Source of the DNA: Exiguobacterium flavidum
GTDB taxonomy: Bacteria > Bacillota > Bacilli > Exiguobacteriales > Exiguobacteriaceae
DNA: 64,000 nt
Direction: 5' to 3'
NCBI RefSeq assembly: GCF_003344535.1
Contig: NZ_QPKS01000001.1
Location: forward strand, 1 to 64,000
Part shown: positions 18,036 through 26,920 of the stretch, piece after piece
Layout: every line of letters begins with the position of its first letter
How positions within the stretch are numbered: the first letter of the stretch is position 1
The notes under the pieces: generated by a model
The model's input: the letters and a program-made list of their open reading frames with translations, nothing else
Database searches by the model: none
What the model was told of the DNA's origin: nothing
Translations under genes and position numbers: made by a program

Positions 18036-19112
18036 TCACATCAGCCGATCGAGCTCCGTGAACAGATGATCGATGGCCGGGCCGTCAAGTTCGCGGTACG
18101 CGTCCCCCAGGCTGAGTTCTGTCGAACAATACCCGTTTTTTTCGACGAGGTAACCCGCCACGCCGATTCCGGTCGATCGCTGGAGTTCTGCGAGCTTCGT
18201 CGCAATCTCTTCCTTCGAACCGGTGATGTGCAGATGGAACATGTTCGACACCGGCACGTTCGGCATCGTCCGAATTCCCGGGACGGCGTTGAACCGTTCT
18301 GCGAGCTGCTTCGCGTCCTCATAGTACGATGCCATCCTGTCCTTACGCTTTTCATAATAATGGTCAGCGGACAGAATGTAGGGATAGAGGCTGATCAAAT
18401 CGCCGCCGTGGCGCCGCTTCCACACTTTCGAGCGTTCCGTGAACCCTTCGCTCCCGGCAAGGATCGCCCCGGCGATGCCGCCGATCCCTTTGTAGAACGA
18501 CAAATAGACACTGTCGAACAATTCGCAGACTTCACTCGCCGACTTACCGTAGTACGGGAGAATTTCGAGCAGTCGAGCCCCGTCGAGGTGGAGCTTGATG
18601 CCGCGTGCCTTACAGTGGGAGGCGATCGCCTCGAGCGTCTCGAAACTCGGCAACTGGCCGCCGATCTCACGCTGCGGGAGCTCGAGCAAGAGGCAGGAGA
18701 CGTCCTCCATGGCGACGACATCCGCCAGCTCGACGAGACGCGTCTCGTCCGCGAGCAGCACCGTCTCGATGCCATGGAGCTCCTTCAGTCCGTCCTCCTC
18801 GTGGATCTCGAGGTGCGCGAGCGGGTGATAGGCGACCTTTTTCGTTCCCAACTCATCGCACCAGATTCGAAGCGCGATCTGTTGCGCCATCGTCCCGCTC
18901 GGAAAGAAGACGGTCGATTCCTTGCCGAGCAGTTGCGCCATCTTCCGCTCGAACGCTTCGATGACTTCGCCCTTGCCATACATGTCGCTCGACGTCTCCC
19001 CATCGACGTTGGCGAACGCTTCCTTCAACACGGAGACATTCCGTCTCCCGTGTCCGCTGAGCTGATGTTTCGTTCCGTTGAACGATTCTCTGAGTAGCTT
19101 CCCGTGATCCAA
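18036..19112 (-). CDS. low-specificity threonine aldolase family (PLP enzyme)
   Basis: About 358 residues of the aromatic-amino-acid beta-eliminating lyase/threonine aldolase family. The PLP Asp is in LHLDGARLLEI, the Lys in SFYKGIGGIAG, and FFPSGTMAQQIAL is typical. It cleaves threonine to glycine and acetaldehyde. The start is ambiguous: AGGAGG is 8 nt before TTG 19112, while GTG 19118 is only 2 nt from it. The gene is preceded by a structured leader with a terminator, which suggests transcription attenuation. Confidence 0.85.
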   Translation of the reverse strand: MDHGKLLRESFNGTKHQLSGHGRRNVSVLKEAFANVDGETSSDMYGKGEVIEAFERKMAQLLGKESTVFFPSGTMAQQIALRIWCDELGTKKVAYHPLAHLEIHEEDGLKELHGIETVLLADETRLVELADVVAMEDVSCLLLELPQREIGGQLPSFETLEAIASHCKARGIKLHLDGARLLEILPYYGKSASEVCELFDSVYLSFYKGIGGIAGAILAGSEGFTERSKVWKRRHGGDLISLYPYILSADHYYEKRKDRMASYYEDAKQLAERFNAVPGIRTMPNVPVSNMFHLHITGSKEEIATKLAELQRSTGIGVAGYLVEKNGYCSTELSLGDAYRELDGPAIDHLFTELDRLM

Positions 19113-19118
19113 CTTCAC

Positions 19119-19233
19119 CGCCTCCTCCAAATATGTATGAAAAAAGCCTACCTCGCCAAAGGTAGGCCTGTCCGGCTCGAAAGCCGGGCGTAGGAAGGCG
19201 AAAGTGGCGACTCGCGTCTCCTGCGTCTTCCTG
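19119..19233 (-). promoter_or_regulatory. structured attenuator-like leader, class unknown
   Basis: On the minus strand a TATAAT-type -10 (19240-19245) is followed by about 100 nt that fold as follows. AGGAAG (19228-19233) pairs with CTTCCT (19193-19198). A CCGGCT-TTCG-AGCCGG hairpin comes next. The leader ends in GCCTACC/GGTAGGC with six T (19141-19168). CCTACGCC (19188-19195) can instead pair with the GGCG and GTAGG segments of 19148-19158, which would break the terminator. I could not match the leader to a known riboswitch. Confidence 0.55.
19141..19168 (-). terminator. leader terminator before threonine aldolase
   Basis: 7-bp stem (19162-19168 with 19147-19153) followed by T6 on the minus strand, lying between the promoter and the ribosome site. 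Confidence 0.7.
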
Positions 19234-19310
19234 ATTCCATTATACTACACAATGTGAATCATCACCATCAAAAGCGTTTTGCGATGATCCTACCCGCCCA
19301 AGTGATCCAT

Positions 19311-19339
19311 AAAAAAAGAACCGCTCCACAGAGCGGTTC
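19311..19339 (-). terminator. terminator of the THUMP methyltransferase gene
   Basis: GAACCGCTC/GAGCGGTTC stem followed by seven T on the minus strand. Confidence 0.85.
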
Positions 19340-19413
19340 ATGAGTTCCGGCAGAAAAAAATAAAAAGTGGGAACTGAGTGGGAACTGGTCACTTTGTAAT
19401 CTCTAGAAATGGC

Positions 19414-20559
19414 TTAAGACTGCGGTCTTTTCCGGCGGAGACCATAATACTGGTAGAACTGGACCTCGATGTTCCCGTTATAGAGCTTACGGCGCTTCGT
19501 CGCAGGCAAGCCGTACGCCTTCTCGAACTCGGCGTAGGACGTGATCATATAGACGCTGTAGTAAGGATACTCCTTGTAGGCGTTGCCGAGGCGGCGATAG
19601 AGCTGACGGACTTCCCGCTCATCCTCGAGCCGCTCACCGTACGGCGGGTTCCCCATGATGACGCCGAAATCCTCTTTCGGTTTGAAGTCCGCGGCGTCGC
19701 GCAGTGAGACGTTGATCGCGTCACGTACTTCTGCGAGCTCCGCGTTCTTCTTCGCGAGCTTGACCATCTCAGGGTCCGCGTCGCTCGCATAGATCTTGAG
19801 CGGCTTGTCCCATTCCGCCTTCTCGTTCGCTTCCTTGATCGCATTCGTCCACGCTTGCTTCGGGATGCACTTCCACTCCTGCGAGACGAACTCTCGGCTG
19901 ATCCCCGGTGCGATGTTGCGGCCGATCAACGCTGCTTCGATCGCGATCGTACCTGATCCGGTGAAGACGTCATAGAACGGCATGTCCGGCTTCCAATTCG
20001 ACAGCATGATCATCGCAGCCGCCATCGTCTCCTTGAGCGGCGCCGCCGAATGGAACTCGCGGTAGCCGCGCTTATGGAGCGCTTCTCCTGACGTATCGAT
20101 CGTCAAAGTCGCGATGTCCTTGAGGAGTGCGACCTCTACAGGGAATGAGGCGCCGGTCTTCGGCAACCACTCGTCCCCCTTGTTATAGGCAGCCTGCATG
20201 TGCGAGACGATCGCCTTTTCCGTGATCTTTTGGCAGTCGCGGATCGAGAACAGCTTCGATTTGACTGAACGGCCGTTGACGATGTAGTTCGCGTCCCATG
20301 GCATCAATTCGCTCCATGGCAGTGCTTTGACGCGGTCGAACAGTTGCTCGAACGTCGTCGCCTTGAATTCCGCGACGACGAGCTTGATCCGGTCTGCGGT
20401 ACGCAGCCACATGTTCAAGCGCGGGATGTCCTCCATCTCGCAGTCGATATAGACTTTCCCGTCCTCGACCGTACATTCATATCCGAGCGCGCGCACTTCC
20501 TTTGCGACAAGCGCCTCGATTCCCATAGCAGCAGTCGCGATCACCAGCCGTTTAGCCAT
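19414..20559 (-). CDS. THUMP-domain class I rRNA methyltransferase (RlmL/YpsC-like)
   Basis: 381 residues. The N-terminal THUMP region (AKRLVIATAAMGIEALVAKEVRALGYE) is followed by a Rossmann methyltransferase with SAM motif FYDVFTGSGTIAIEAAL and the catalytic NPPYGERL motif of N2-guanine methyltransferases. By family it would modify a guanine in 23S rRNA. ATG 20559 is chosen for AAGGAGAG and the standard N-terminus. It lies directly downstream of rnpB on the same strand, after a terminator. Confidence 0.9.
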   Translation of the reverse strand: MAKRLVIATAAMGIEALVAKEVRALGYECTVEDGKVYIDCEMEDIPRLNMWLRTADRIKLVVAEFKATTFEQLFDRVKALPWSELMPWDANYIVNGRSVKSKLFSIRDCQKITEKAIVSHMQAAYNKGDEWLPKTGASFPVEVALLKDIATLTIDTSGEALHKRGYREFHSAAPLKETMAAAMIMLSNWKPDMPFYDVFTGSGTIAIEAALIGRNIAPGISREFVSQEWKCIPKQAWTNAIKEANEKAEWDKPLKIYASDADPEMVKLAKKNAELAEVRDAINVSLRDAADFKPKEDFGVIMGNPPYGERLEDEREVRQLYRRLGNAYKEYPYYSVYMITSYAEFEKAYGLPATKRRKLYNGNIEVQFYQYYGLRRKRPQS

Positions 20560-20605
20560 TGTCTGACACTCTCCTTCGTCAATTACCTTATCATTGAATT
20601 TCATC

Positions 20606-20635
20606 AAAAAAGGAGCCCAGTAGGACCTGGACTCC
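20606..20635 (-). terminator. terminator of rnpB
   Basis: GGAGTCCAG/CTGGGCTCC stem followed by six T on the minus strand. Confidence 0.85.
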
Positions 20636-20651
20636 CGTTCATGTTTAAAAA

Positions 20652-21054
20652 ACTGCCTATGTGGTCCTGTAAGCCATGTTCTGTTCCCTAGTGTTGCAAA
20701 CGGTTTGAACCTCACACGCGGGCGACAATCATCTATCTCCGTACGAAAACTCGTACGCTCTCCTCGGCGTTCAGTTCCGCCTTGGAAATTCCCCTACCTA
20801 ATTTGGGTTTCTCGCTCGTGGGGTTTACCTCGTTCCACCCTTACTGTTTCCAATAAGGCTCCGTCACTGTGGCACTTTCAAGAGGTTTCGGCCATATCCA
20901 AAGACTTAGGCGTTCCCTCTGCCGTCAGCACGACGCTGCCTGCACTTATCTTTTCGTGCAGCACGATCACTACAGCCATCGCAGGCTGTGCGAGCATGGA
21001 CTTTCCTCAAAGTGTCGAAACACCCCGCGATTGTCCGAACCAACATAGTCACTG
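20652..21054 (-). ncRNA. rnpB: RNase P RNA, type B
   Basis: On the minus strand the conserved element GAGGAAAGTCCATGCTCGC lies near the 5' end and ACAGAACATGGCTTACAGG near the 3' end, about 400 nt apart, the size and landmarks of Firmicutes type-B RNase P RNA. It processes tRNA 5' ends with the RnpA protein. The 5' end is estimated from the promoter (TTGCCT-N17-TAAACT) and the 3' end from the terminator, so both are approximate. Confidence 0.93.
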
Positions 21055-21060
21055 TTACAC

Positions 21061-21089
21061 AGTTTACCCTATTTTATGAAAACAGGCAA
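21061..21089 (-). promoter_or_regulatory. rnpB promoter
   Basis: TTGCCT (21084-21089) and TAAACT (21061-21066) with a 17-bp spacer on the minus strand. Confidence 0.65.
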
Positions 21090-21125
21090 GTGTTCTTCCT
21101 GGAATCATACAAGGAATCGGAACAT

Positions 21126-21154
21126 TTGCGTTCATCCGGTCTACGCGGTATAGT
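21126..21154 (+). promoter_or_regulatory. sigma-A-type promoter
   Basis: TTGCGT-N17-TATAGT directly upstream of the 149-residue gene at 21183. Confidence 0.6.
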
Positions 21155-21182
21155 ACAATGGTTTAGAAGGGGGTCTGTTATT

Positions 21183-21632
21183 ATGAAAAAACGACGTTCG
21201 AGCACGGATCGACGCGTTGTCAAACGACTGACGTTCTTGATCGAGATTGACGAGATCAAGGCACTGCATCTCCGGAACGGAATATTCGCCTTTTACCGGC
21301 AGGACGCGCTTATTCAAGCGTTCGAGCCGTTCAATGTCAAAACTCCAGATGAGCTGTCGAAACGCAGTTATCATTTCGACCAGCACGATATCGCACTGAT
21401 GAACGAGCGCTTCCCGGAGTACATCCCACTCTATGACGAGGCGATGACGCTTCGCTCATGGGCGGATCAAGTACGATATGGCATGTTCGCATTGATCGAG
21501 GCTGGCAGACTGTCTTTCGTCCACGAGGATGACAACGGCTATAAGATGGAAGCGAAGATCACCTGGACAGGTCCGGTGATTGAAAATCCTGAAATCATCT
21601 ATAAAAAAGGAAAAGGCCCAGCCGAGCGCTGA
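21183..21632 (+). CDS. hypothetical protein, 149 residues
   Basis: Starts MKKRRSSTDRRVVKRLTFLIEIDEIKALHLRNG. It has a basic N-terminus, no membrane segment and no signal peptide, so it is probably cytosolic. GAAGGGGG lies before ATG 21183. I do not recognise the family. It has its own promoter and terminator and lies divergent from rnpB. Confidence 0.72.
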   Translation: MKKRRSSTDRRVVKRLTFLIEIDEIKALHLRNGIFAFYRQDALIQAFEPFNVKTPDELSKRSYHFDQHDIALMNERFPEYIPLYDEAMTLRSWADQVRYGMFALIEAGRLSFVHEDDNGYKMEAKITWTGPVIENPEIIYKKGKGPAER

Positions 21633-21640
21633 GCCTTTTC
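21612..21640 (+). terminator. terminator overlapping the gene end
   Basis: AAAAGGC...GCCTTTT with an inner AGC/GCT pairing. It overlaps the last codons of the 149-residue gene. A second palindrome (21644-21665) follows, near the end of the convergent protease gene. Confidence 0.7.
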
Positions 21641-21675
21641 TCGTGGCCGCCTATATATAGGTGGTCATTTTTAAA

Positions 21676-23013
21676 TTAGTTGACGATGACATCCCGAGCT
21701 GTCGTACGCACGTGACGTCCGAGTTTCGACGTAAACTCGATGCGATAAGTGCCTTTCGCTTGAGGTGTATAGGTGTGACTGTAGACCCCGTCTCTAATTT
21801 TTCTCTCGACGAATGTATTCAACAACTTTGAATCCTTGTAGATGCGGACGTACGAGACTGCCGTCGACCATTCTGAATAACTGAACTTGAAGCTCTGTTT
21901 TGCTTGTGCGGTCTTAGGGACGATGATTTTCGAGATCGGTGCAGGCACGGTCGCGATGACACCGGCGTTCAATCGGCCATTACCGTAACGTAACACGGTA
22001 TCACCTGATTTCTTAGTCGCAGTCGCGTTCACCTTGCTGACGACTGTCGCGTTCGTCATGAACGGATTGATCGACTTCATGAGGGCGATCACGCCTGAAA
22101 CGACCGGTGTCGCCATCGACGTACCGTCCATGAAGCCATAACGATTCCCGACGATCGAGGAGTACATGCCTTCCCCCGGAGCCATCAGATCGAGTCCGAT
22201 TCCGTAATTGGAGAAGGCAGAGATGCTGCCGAACGTATTGATCGATCCGACGGCGATCGCTTCTTTCATCGTCGCCGGAAAGAGGAGACCCTTCTTGCCG
22301 TCGTTTCCAGCAGCCGCTACGACCGGGATGTTCCGGGCTTCGGCTTTCTTGACGGCACTTTCGATGTATTTATCATGCTCATATTGGCCGAGCGACAAAT
22401 TGATGACATCAGCGCCGTTGTTGATCGCATACAAGATGCCGTTACCGACGTCGATCGAGCTCGCGTAATCGCCATCGAAAACATCGATGCCAATCAGTCG
22501 CACGCCAGGAGCGACACCGACGATACCTTTTCCGTCAGCCCGCGCTCCGATGATACCAGCGACATGAGTCCCATGGTCGTCAGCCTTCTTCGGACCAGAA
22601 AGCGTGGTCGTCTTGTAAATGGCGTTCTTGAACTCGTGGTGAGTCGTATCGATCGCATCATCGATGACAGCCACCCTGATGTCTGACTTGCCCTTCGTAT
22701 ATTTCCAATTCATCGGAATATGTGCTTGGTCCAAATATTTCTGTTTTAACTGACTCGTATCCATCGATTTCTCGACGGTCTTGATTTCAATCAATTCAGG
22801 ATTATTCTTGCCGAACGGCTTGATCGGTTCGACGAGGCTGAATCCAGCCTGTTCGAGCGGCCGCACTTCCTGCAAGCCTTCAGAGGCCATCCACGCCTTC
22901 TTTTCTTCGTTCGTAAAGGACGCATCATACTTCACATAATATGAATTCGCGAGTGCTGAGGTCGGCATGCTGACGGCGAGTGTTAGCGTGAGTAGTGCGA
23001 GATGTTTTTTCAT
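21676..23013 (-). CDS. secreted subtilisin-like serine protease (S8)
   Basis: 445 residues. The signal peptide (MKKHLALLTLTLAVSMPTSALA) is followed by a pro-region (SYYVKYDASFTNEEKKAW) and the S8 domain. The catalytic triad is Asp in VAVIDDAID, His in DDHGTHVAGI and Ser in MDGTSMATPVVSG, with the oxyanion Asn in VAAAGNDG. A roughly 90-residue C-terminal beta-type domain follows. The protein is expected to be exported and self-processed. The ribosome site is weak. Confidence 0.92.
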   Translation of the reverse strand: MKKHLALLTLTLAVSMPTSALANSYYVKYDASFTNEEKKAWMASEGLQEVRPLEQAGFSLVEPIKPFGKNNPELIEIKTVEKSMDTSQLKQKYLDQAHIPMNWKYTKGKSDIRVAVIDDAIDTTHHEFKNAIYKTTTLSGPKKADDHGTHVAGIIGARADGKGIVGVAPGVRLIGIDVFDGDYASSIDVGNGILYAINNGADVINLSLGQYEHDKYIESAVKKAEARNIPVVAAAGNDGKKGLLFPATMKEAIAVGSINTFGSISAFSNYGIGLDLMAPGEGMYSSIVGNRYGFMDGTSMATPVVSGVIALMKSINPFMTNATVVSKVNATATKKSGDTVLRYGNGRLNAGVIATVPAPISKIIVPKTAQAKQSFKFSYSEWSTAVSYVRIYKDSKLLNTFVERKIRDGVYSHTYTPQAKGTYRIEFTSKLGRHVRTTARDVIVN

Positions 23014-23078
23014 GGTGTCCCTACCCTTTCTCTCATTGATCAGTTCGATGGTGTGATGGAAGCACGCCGCAAGCTACA

Positions 23079-23492
23079 TCAAAAAGGGACAGTGCCTTCC
23101 GATTCACCGCTCACTTGAAAAGGTATGATCCGACCAATCGTGACATAGGAATAATAACGAGCAAGCACGGCCCGCCACCGGGTGGCGTCAATCCCTTCGA
23201 GATCCTCTCCGAGGGGCGAACCGTCAAACGTCTCGAACTGTTGGCAGAAAAAAGCCTCTTCGTCCGGATCCCAGACGACGGCCTCACCGATGAAGCCTGT
23301 CGCAAAACGTACGAAATCCGCGATCGAAGGGCCAATCACCTCCGCCGGCAATCTCTCACTCATTCGACCCACCAATTCATAGCGTTCCCGAGGAGCCTTG
23401 TCTGCCTCGTCCAATGACTGGCAAAGCAAGACTTCCTTATTGATTTCAACGAGAACGACGTAATCCCCAGTCGGCAAATTGACGTGTACCAT
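23079..23492 (-). CDS. hypothetical acidic protein, 137 residues
   Basis: Starts MVHVNLPTGDYVVLVEINKEVLLCQ. No signal or membrane segment, and no family recognised. AAGGGGTG precedes ATG 23492. It lies between the 240-residue hypothetical gene and the protease gene on the same strand. Confidence 0.68.
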   Translation of the reverse strand: MVHVNLPTGDYVVLVEINKEVLLCQSLDEADKAPRERYELVGRMSERLPAEVIGPSIADFVRFATGFIGEAVVWDPDEEAFFCQQFETFDGSPLGEDLEGIDATRWRAVLARYYSYVTIGRIIPFQVSGESEGTVPF

Positions 23493-23552
23493 TCACTACA
23501 CCCCTTGTCGCAAATTCGTGTAGTCACATGATGTCAAAAAACCTCTTTCAAG

Positions 23553-24245
23553 TCACAGCGTCCATTTCCGATCAAACATCAATTCAATCGGCTGATTCCT
23601 CTTTGACTCTAACATAAAGACGCGCGTCGTTTCAATTTGATCGAGTAATTTCGGATCTCTGATCGACCGGATGGAAGCGTCTTCCGTCTGGTCGATCCGC
23701 TCGAGGTATGGGCTGAGCAAATCCTGTTGGCCACTCGCCATCGCATACCAGGCAAGGCGGGCAAAAGCCTTGTCTTTCGCGGTCTCGATCGCATAGCTCT
23801 CGAAGATGTCCGGCAGATAGCTCGAGAACTGTTCGAGCGAGTCGACCCGCTCGGCGTAATCAAATATCGTCAGCCAACTTTGAAGTGACAATAGAGATTC
23901 ACTTGACCACCAATCAATCAAATCGACATGTTCCTTGAATAATTGTTGTGCCTCCACCTCATCGATGAAGTGCGCAAGTGTCCGAATCAATTCGTTCCAT
24001 GCGATCGTCCATGACTCTTCGGACGGGTTTGCAGTAATGAAAAACTGGCGAATGACGGTCGCAAGTTCACCGAACTCGTTCAGCTTTTCTGTCTCAAGAC
24101 GCTGATTCGTCCGGTTGACAGCTTTCGTGAAGTATTCCGGTTCGAGTGTGAGTGCTGTATATAAGAACTTCGGGATTGTTCCGATTTCTCCTTTGTCGAG
24201 CGTCCAAAATAATTCTTGTATCCAATCAGGTTGTTGTTTAGTCAT
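23553..24245 (-). CDS. hypothetical helical protein, about 230 residues
   Basis: Starts MTKQQPDWIQELFWTLDKGEIG and is predominantly alpha-helical and acidic, rich in Trp and Glu, without membrane segments. ATG 24251 (MIMTKQ) is an alternative start because GAGGAGAG serves both. No family recognised. Confidence 0.7.
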   Translation of the reverse strand: MTKQQPDWIQELFWTLDKGEIGTIPKFLYTALTLEPEYFTKAVNRTNQRLETEKLNEFGELATVIRQFFITANPSEESWTIAWNELIRTLAHFIDEVEAQQLFKEHVDLIDWWSSESLLSLQSWLTIFDYAERVDSLEQFSSYLPDIFESYAIETAKDKAFARLAWYAMASGQQDLLSPYLERIDQTEDASIRSIRDPKLLDQIETTRVFMLESKRNQPIELMFDRKWTL

Positions 24246-24316
24246 TATCATAACTCTCCTCTGCACAGTAAACTGATTTACTATACCCGAAAAGGATTTA
24301 AGTTAATCCTCTATTT

Positions 24317-25312
24317 TTACTTTCCACCCAGTTTTTTTGCTGTATCTGAGTGACACAATACAAACAAGGAAGAATTTGGAGGTATTTTTTCTAATAGTCG
24401 TTGATTAAGGTCGAGATGTTTTCCGTCTGAGATGAGTGTTGCGCCTTCATCAAGCAAGGCGATGAACGCATCACGGTACGTCAGCCATTCACGCCGAGCC
24501 TCGATCATGAACAGACCTTCACCGTCTTTCGTCAACATGTTCTGAATGACGCCGGTCATCCCGGGATGATGTGCGGCAAGGATGGCCATCCTTGAGATCG
24601 TCTCGTCACCGAGGAGCACCTCGTCGACTTTGACTTGTTCGAAACTGTCGAGGTGCTCCTCGAGCATCATTTCGACGATCGTATAGATCGACGGATTGGC
24701 CCGTTCGATGCTTGCTGCGATCAGCAACGTACGACCGTCGGCAAGCGCCGGATTCATGTCATGCTTAGCGAGGACGATCGCCCGTTTCGCTTCCTTGATG
24801 TTGGCGCGCGTAAGCGTCGACTCTAGCGCCGGGTCCCCGCAAACATAGTGGAAGTTCGGATGACTGAACGGCTCCCGCTCCAAGTCGTCGATCAGGACGA
24901 CCTCCTCCTTCTCCAGCAGCGCGTCGATCACTTGACGTGACCTGCGTCCATATCCGAACACGATCGTATGGTTCGTTTCCTTCACATCCAACATCCCTTT
25001 CTCCTTTTTTTCACGAACGAGCTGCACTCCGTCGACGAGCTTTGAGATGAGTCCGCCGACGATTCCGATTCCGACGATATAGATGAAGATCGTCATGAAT
25101 CTTCCTGTATCGGTTTTCGGGAAGAAATCCCCGTACCCGACCGTGACGACGGTCGTCATCGTCCAATAAAGTGCTCTGAAGTATGTAGTGAACGTTTCCG
25201 GTTCGACTGCGTACATGAACAGTGAAGCAAGTCCTACGAACAGGAGTGAAAGGATACCAAGCGTCCTCATCCTGACGAATGAGATCCTTCTTAAAAATCG
25301 AAGCCAAATCAT
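24317..25312 (-). CDS. potassium channel with RCK/TrkA-N domain (YugO-like)
   Basis: 331 residues. Two membrane helices flank a pore loop with the selectivity filter TTVVTVGYGDFFP. This is followed by a cytosolic Rossmann RCK domain (HTIVFGYGRRSRQVIDALL) and a C-terminal region. It should form tetrameric K+ channels gated by ligand binding to RCK. ATG 25312 is set by AAAGGGG 7 nt upstream; longer in-frame starts lack a ribosome site. Divergent from the DUF1659/DUF2922 pair. Confidence 0.9.
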   Translation of the reverse strand: MIWLRFLRRISFVRMRTLGILSLLFVGLASLFMYAVEPETFTTYFRALYWTMTTVVTVGYGDFFPKTDTGRFMTIFIYIVGIGIVGGLISKLVDGVQLVREKKEKGMLDVKETNHTIVFGYGRRSRQVIDALLEKEEVVLIDDLEREPFSHPNFHYVCGDPALESTLTRANIKEAKRAIVLAKHDMNPALADGRTLLIAASIERANPSIYTIVEMMLEEHLDSFEQVKVDEVLLGDETISRMAILAAHHPGMTGVIQNMLTKDGEGLFMIEARREWLTYRDAFIALLDEGATLISDGKHLDLNQRLLEKIPPNSSLFVLCHSDTAKKLGGK

Positions 25313-25377
25313 TTTCCGTCCCCTTTCGAACATATTATTCCCAAGCCCTGTCAATAGGGGCGAAGGAGGTGATACAC

Positions 25378-25599
25378 ATGATGCAAAAAGAATTGAAGGC
25401 AAGTCTCGTCGTCGCTTACGAGCGACTTGACAAAGTGACGGCTAACGGTGACCAGGTCGTCGCGAAGCGCCGCTTTGCAGGTCTGCGGTCCGACCTTGCG
25501 CAAGATGTGATGGCTGCGATCGGCGCCGCGATCGGCAACGTCATCGAAGGTGCTTATCTGCACACGGAAGTCAGCCGAGAATACATCGTACTTAACTAA
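25378..25599 (+). CDS. DUF1659-family small protein
   Basis: 73 residues (MMQKELKASLVVAYER...), with the repeated hydrophobic pattern and length of DUF1659. Function unknown. GGAGGTGAT is placed ideally before ATG 25378. It is followed 11 bp later by a DUF2922 gene; the two families are usually encoded side by side in Bacillales. Confidence 0.82.
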   Translation: MMQKELKASLVVAYERLDKVTANGDQVVAKRRFAGLRSDLAQDVMAAIGAAIGNVIEGAYLHTEVSREYIVLN

Positions 25600-25610
25600 G
25601 GAGGAAGACC

Positions 25611-25817
25611 ATGGAACATACTATTCTGCTAAGCTTCGACACCGCCGCAAAAAAACCATATCGATTACGGATCACAGGTGCGGACAAGGATGCCTCCCTC
25701 GAAGAAATTCAGGCACTCGGCTCATTGTTCGTCACCCATGACCCGTTCACGGGCGGAATCACGGCGCTCGTGTCGGCCGAGCTCCAAAACAGCATCGAGA
25801 CGCCTTACGCCATCTGA
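25611..25817 (+). CDS. DUF2922-family small protein
   Basis: 68 residues (MEHTILLSFDTAAKKPYRLRI...), a compact beta-rich DUF2922 protein. Function unknown. AAGGAGG ribosome site. Second gene of an operon with DUF1659, closed by a terminator. Confidence 0.82.
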   Translation: MEHTILLSFDTAAKKPYRLRITGADKDASLEEIQALGSLFVTHDPFTGGITALVSAELQNSIETPYAI

Positions 25818-25833
25818 GTACCATCGCCTATGC

Positions 25834-25875
25834 CGCACTGTTCCCTTCTCAGGAAGGAAGCAGTGCGCTTTTTTT
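25834..25875 (+). terminator. Rho-independent terminator
   Basis: CGCACTG (25834-25840) pairs with CAGTGCG (25861-25867), with an inner CCTT/AAGG pairing, followed by seven T. Confidence 0.85.
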
Positions 25876-25914
25876 GGTATACTGAGAACATCATAGCTAG
25901 AAAGGAAGTCACTC

Positions 25915-26811
25915 ATGGCCAAACGCCCTTTAACGCCGCGTGAATGCGAGCTGATCGTATGCAGCCTCTACTGTATGGAGCTGATCCCTTTTGAAGGAAT
26001 CATGGATCGGCTCGAGTCGATCACCTTGCGAGACATCATCGGACCCCTCGCTGAAAACAAGAAGACACGAGAGGAGGCAGCTGGTGAACTTGAGCAGTAT
26101 ATCAAAGTCCGCCGGCGCCGGTTCCGAAACGTCCCTCCCGAACATCTGTGGTCTCTGGACGACAGGATGGAGCAGGAGGCGCTCCGGATGATTCGGAAGC
26201 GTTCCCCTATCCCTGCCGGCGAAAAGCTTCAACCAAAAGCCATCCCGTACGAGATGGGCGACGTAGTCGAGAGCAAGATCACCGAAATCCAAGAAAGAAA
26301 CGGGAAAGTCACCGTCTTCGGGAAAGTTGACGGCGTGACGACGAAGCTGCCGATCGGCAATCGCCAGCAACTGGCGTCAGATACGACGATCAACGCCTGG
26401 GTGACCGGTGTCGAAAAGAAACCGCCACTTCTTCACCTGTCGATTTCGGATTACGGTAAGCATCAGCCTTCAGACGACGTGCTCGCTGCCTATGCGACCT
26501 CCCTTTCGAAGCTGCTCGCCTATTTCGAAAGCGGTGAGTCACCGACTGCAGATGAGGCCGACCTGGCCCGTTCACTCTTCCAGCGTATCGTCCGCAGGGA
26601 CCAGAATGACTGGTTCACGGTCTATCTCGCGATGGGCAAACCGCAACTCGACCATGTAAGGCGCTGGGTCAAGATACTACAGATGCTGACACGCTCGCTG
26701 CGCGGTGACGAGGAATCATCGAAACAGCTCGCCATCCAGGAAGATCGCTTCTTCAAGGATGCCCTGCTTCGTGCGTGCCGCACCGGGAAAGCGACTTGGG
26801 GGCAAGGTTGA
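25915..26811 (+). CDS. hypothetical protein, 298 residues
   Basis: Starts MAKRPLTPRECELIVCSLYCME. The N-terminal half is helical and basic. The centre (AIPYEMGDVVESKITEIQERNGKVTVFGKVDG) has the look of a small beta barrel. The C-terminal third is helical. No signal or membrane segment; nucleic-acid contact is possible but not demonstrated. AAAGGAAG ribosome site. Confidence 0.7.
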   Translation: MAKRPLTPRECELIVCSLYCMELIPFEGIMDRLESITLRDIIGPLAENKKTREEAAGELEQYIKVRRRRFRNVPPEHLWSLDDRMEQEALRMIRKRSPIPAGEKLQPKAIPYEMGDVVESKITEIQERNGKVTVFGKVDGVTTKLPIGNRQQLASDTTINAWVTGVEKKPPLLHLSISDYGKHQPSDDVLAAYATSLSKLLAYFESGESPTADEADLARSLFQRIVRRDQNDWFTVYLAMGKPQLDHVRRWVKILQMLTRSLRGDEESSKQLAIQEDRFFKDALLRACRTGKATWGQG

Positions 26812-26873
26812 CCACTTCCCTCTCTATTCGACACCGTGGCCATCTTCTCCTCGCATCCCCTCACAGGTACACG

Positions 26874-26912
26874 AAAGGCAATGATCCGGATCGTCGGATC
26901 ATTGCCTTTTTT
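26874..26912. terminator. bidirectional terminator
   Basis: 15-bp perfect stem (26874-26888 with 26895-26909) flanked by A and T runs, between convergent genes. Confidence 0.88.
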
Positions 26913-26920
26913 AATGTTTC

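Noticed and set aside
18066-19097. 343-codon plus-strand frame over threonine aldolase
   Set aside because: No motif, no ribosome site; antisense shadow of a PLP enzyme.
20705-21079. Open frame inside 20705-21079 on the plus strand
   Set aside because: It lies antisense to RNase P RNA, whose conserved segments are on the minus strand.
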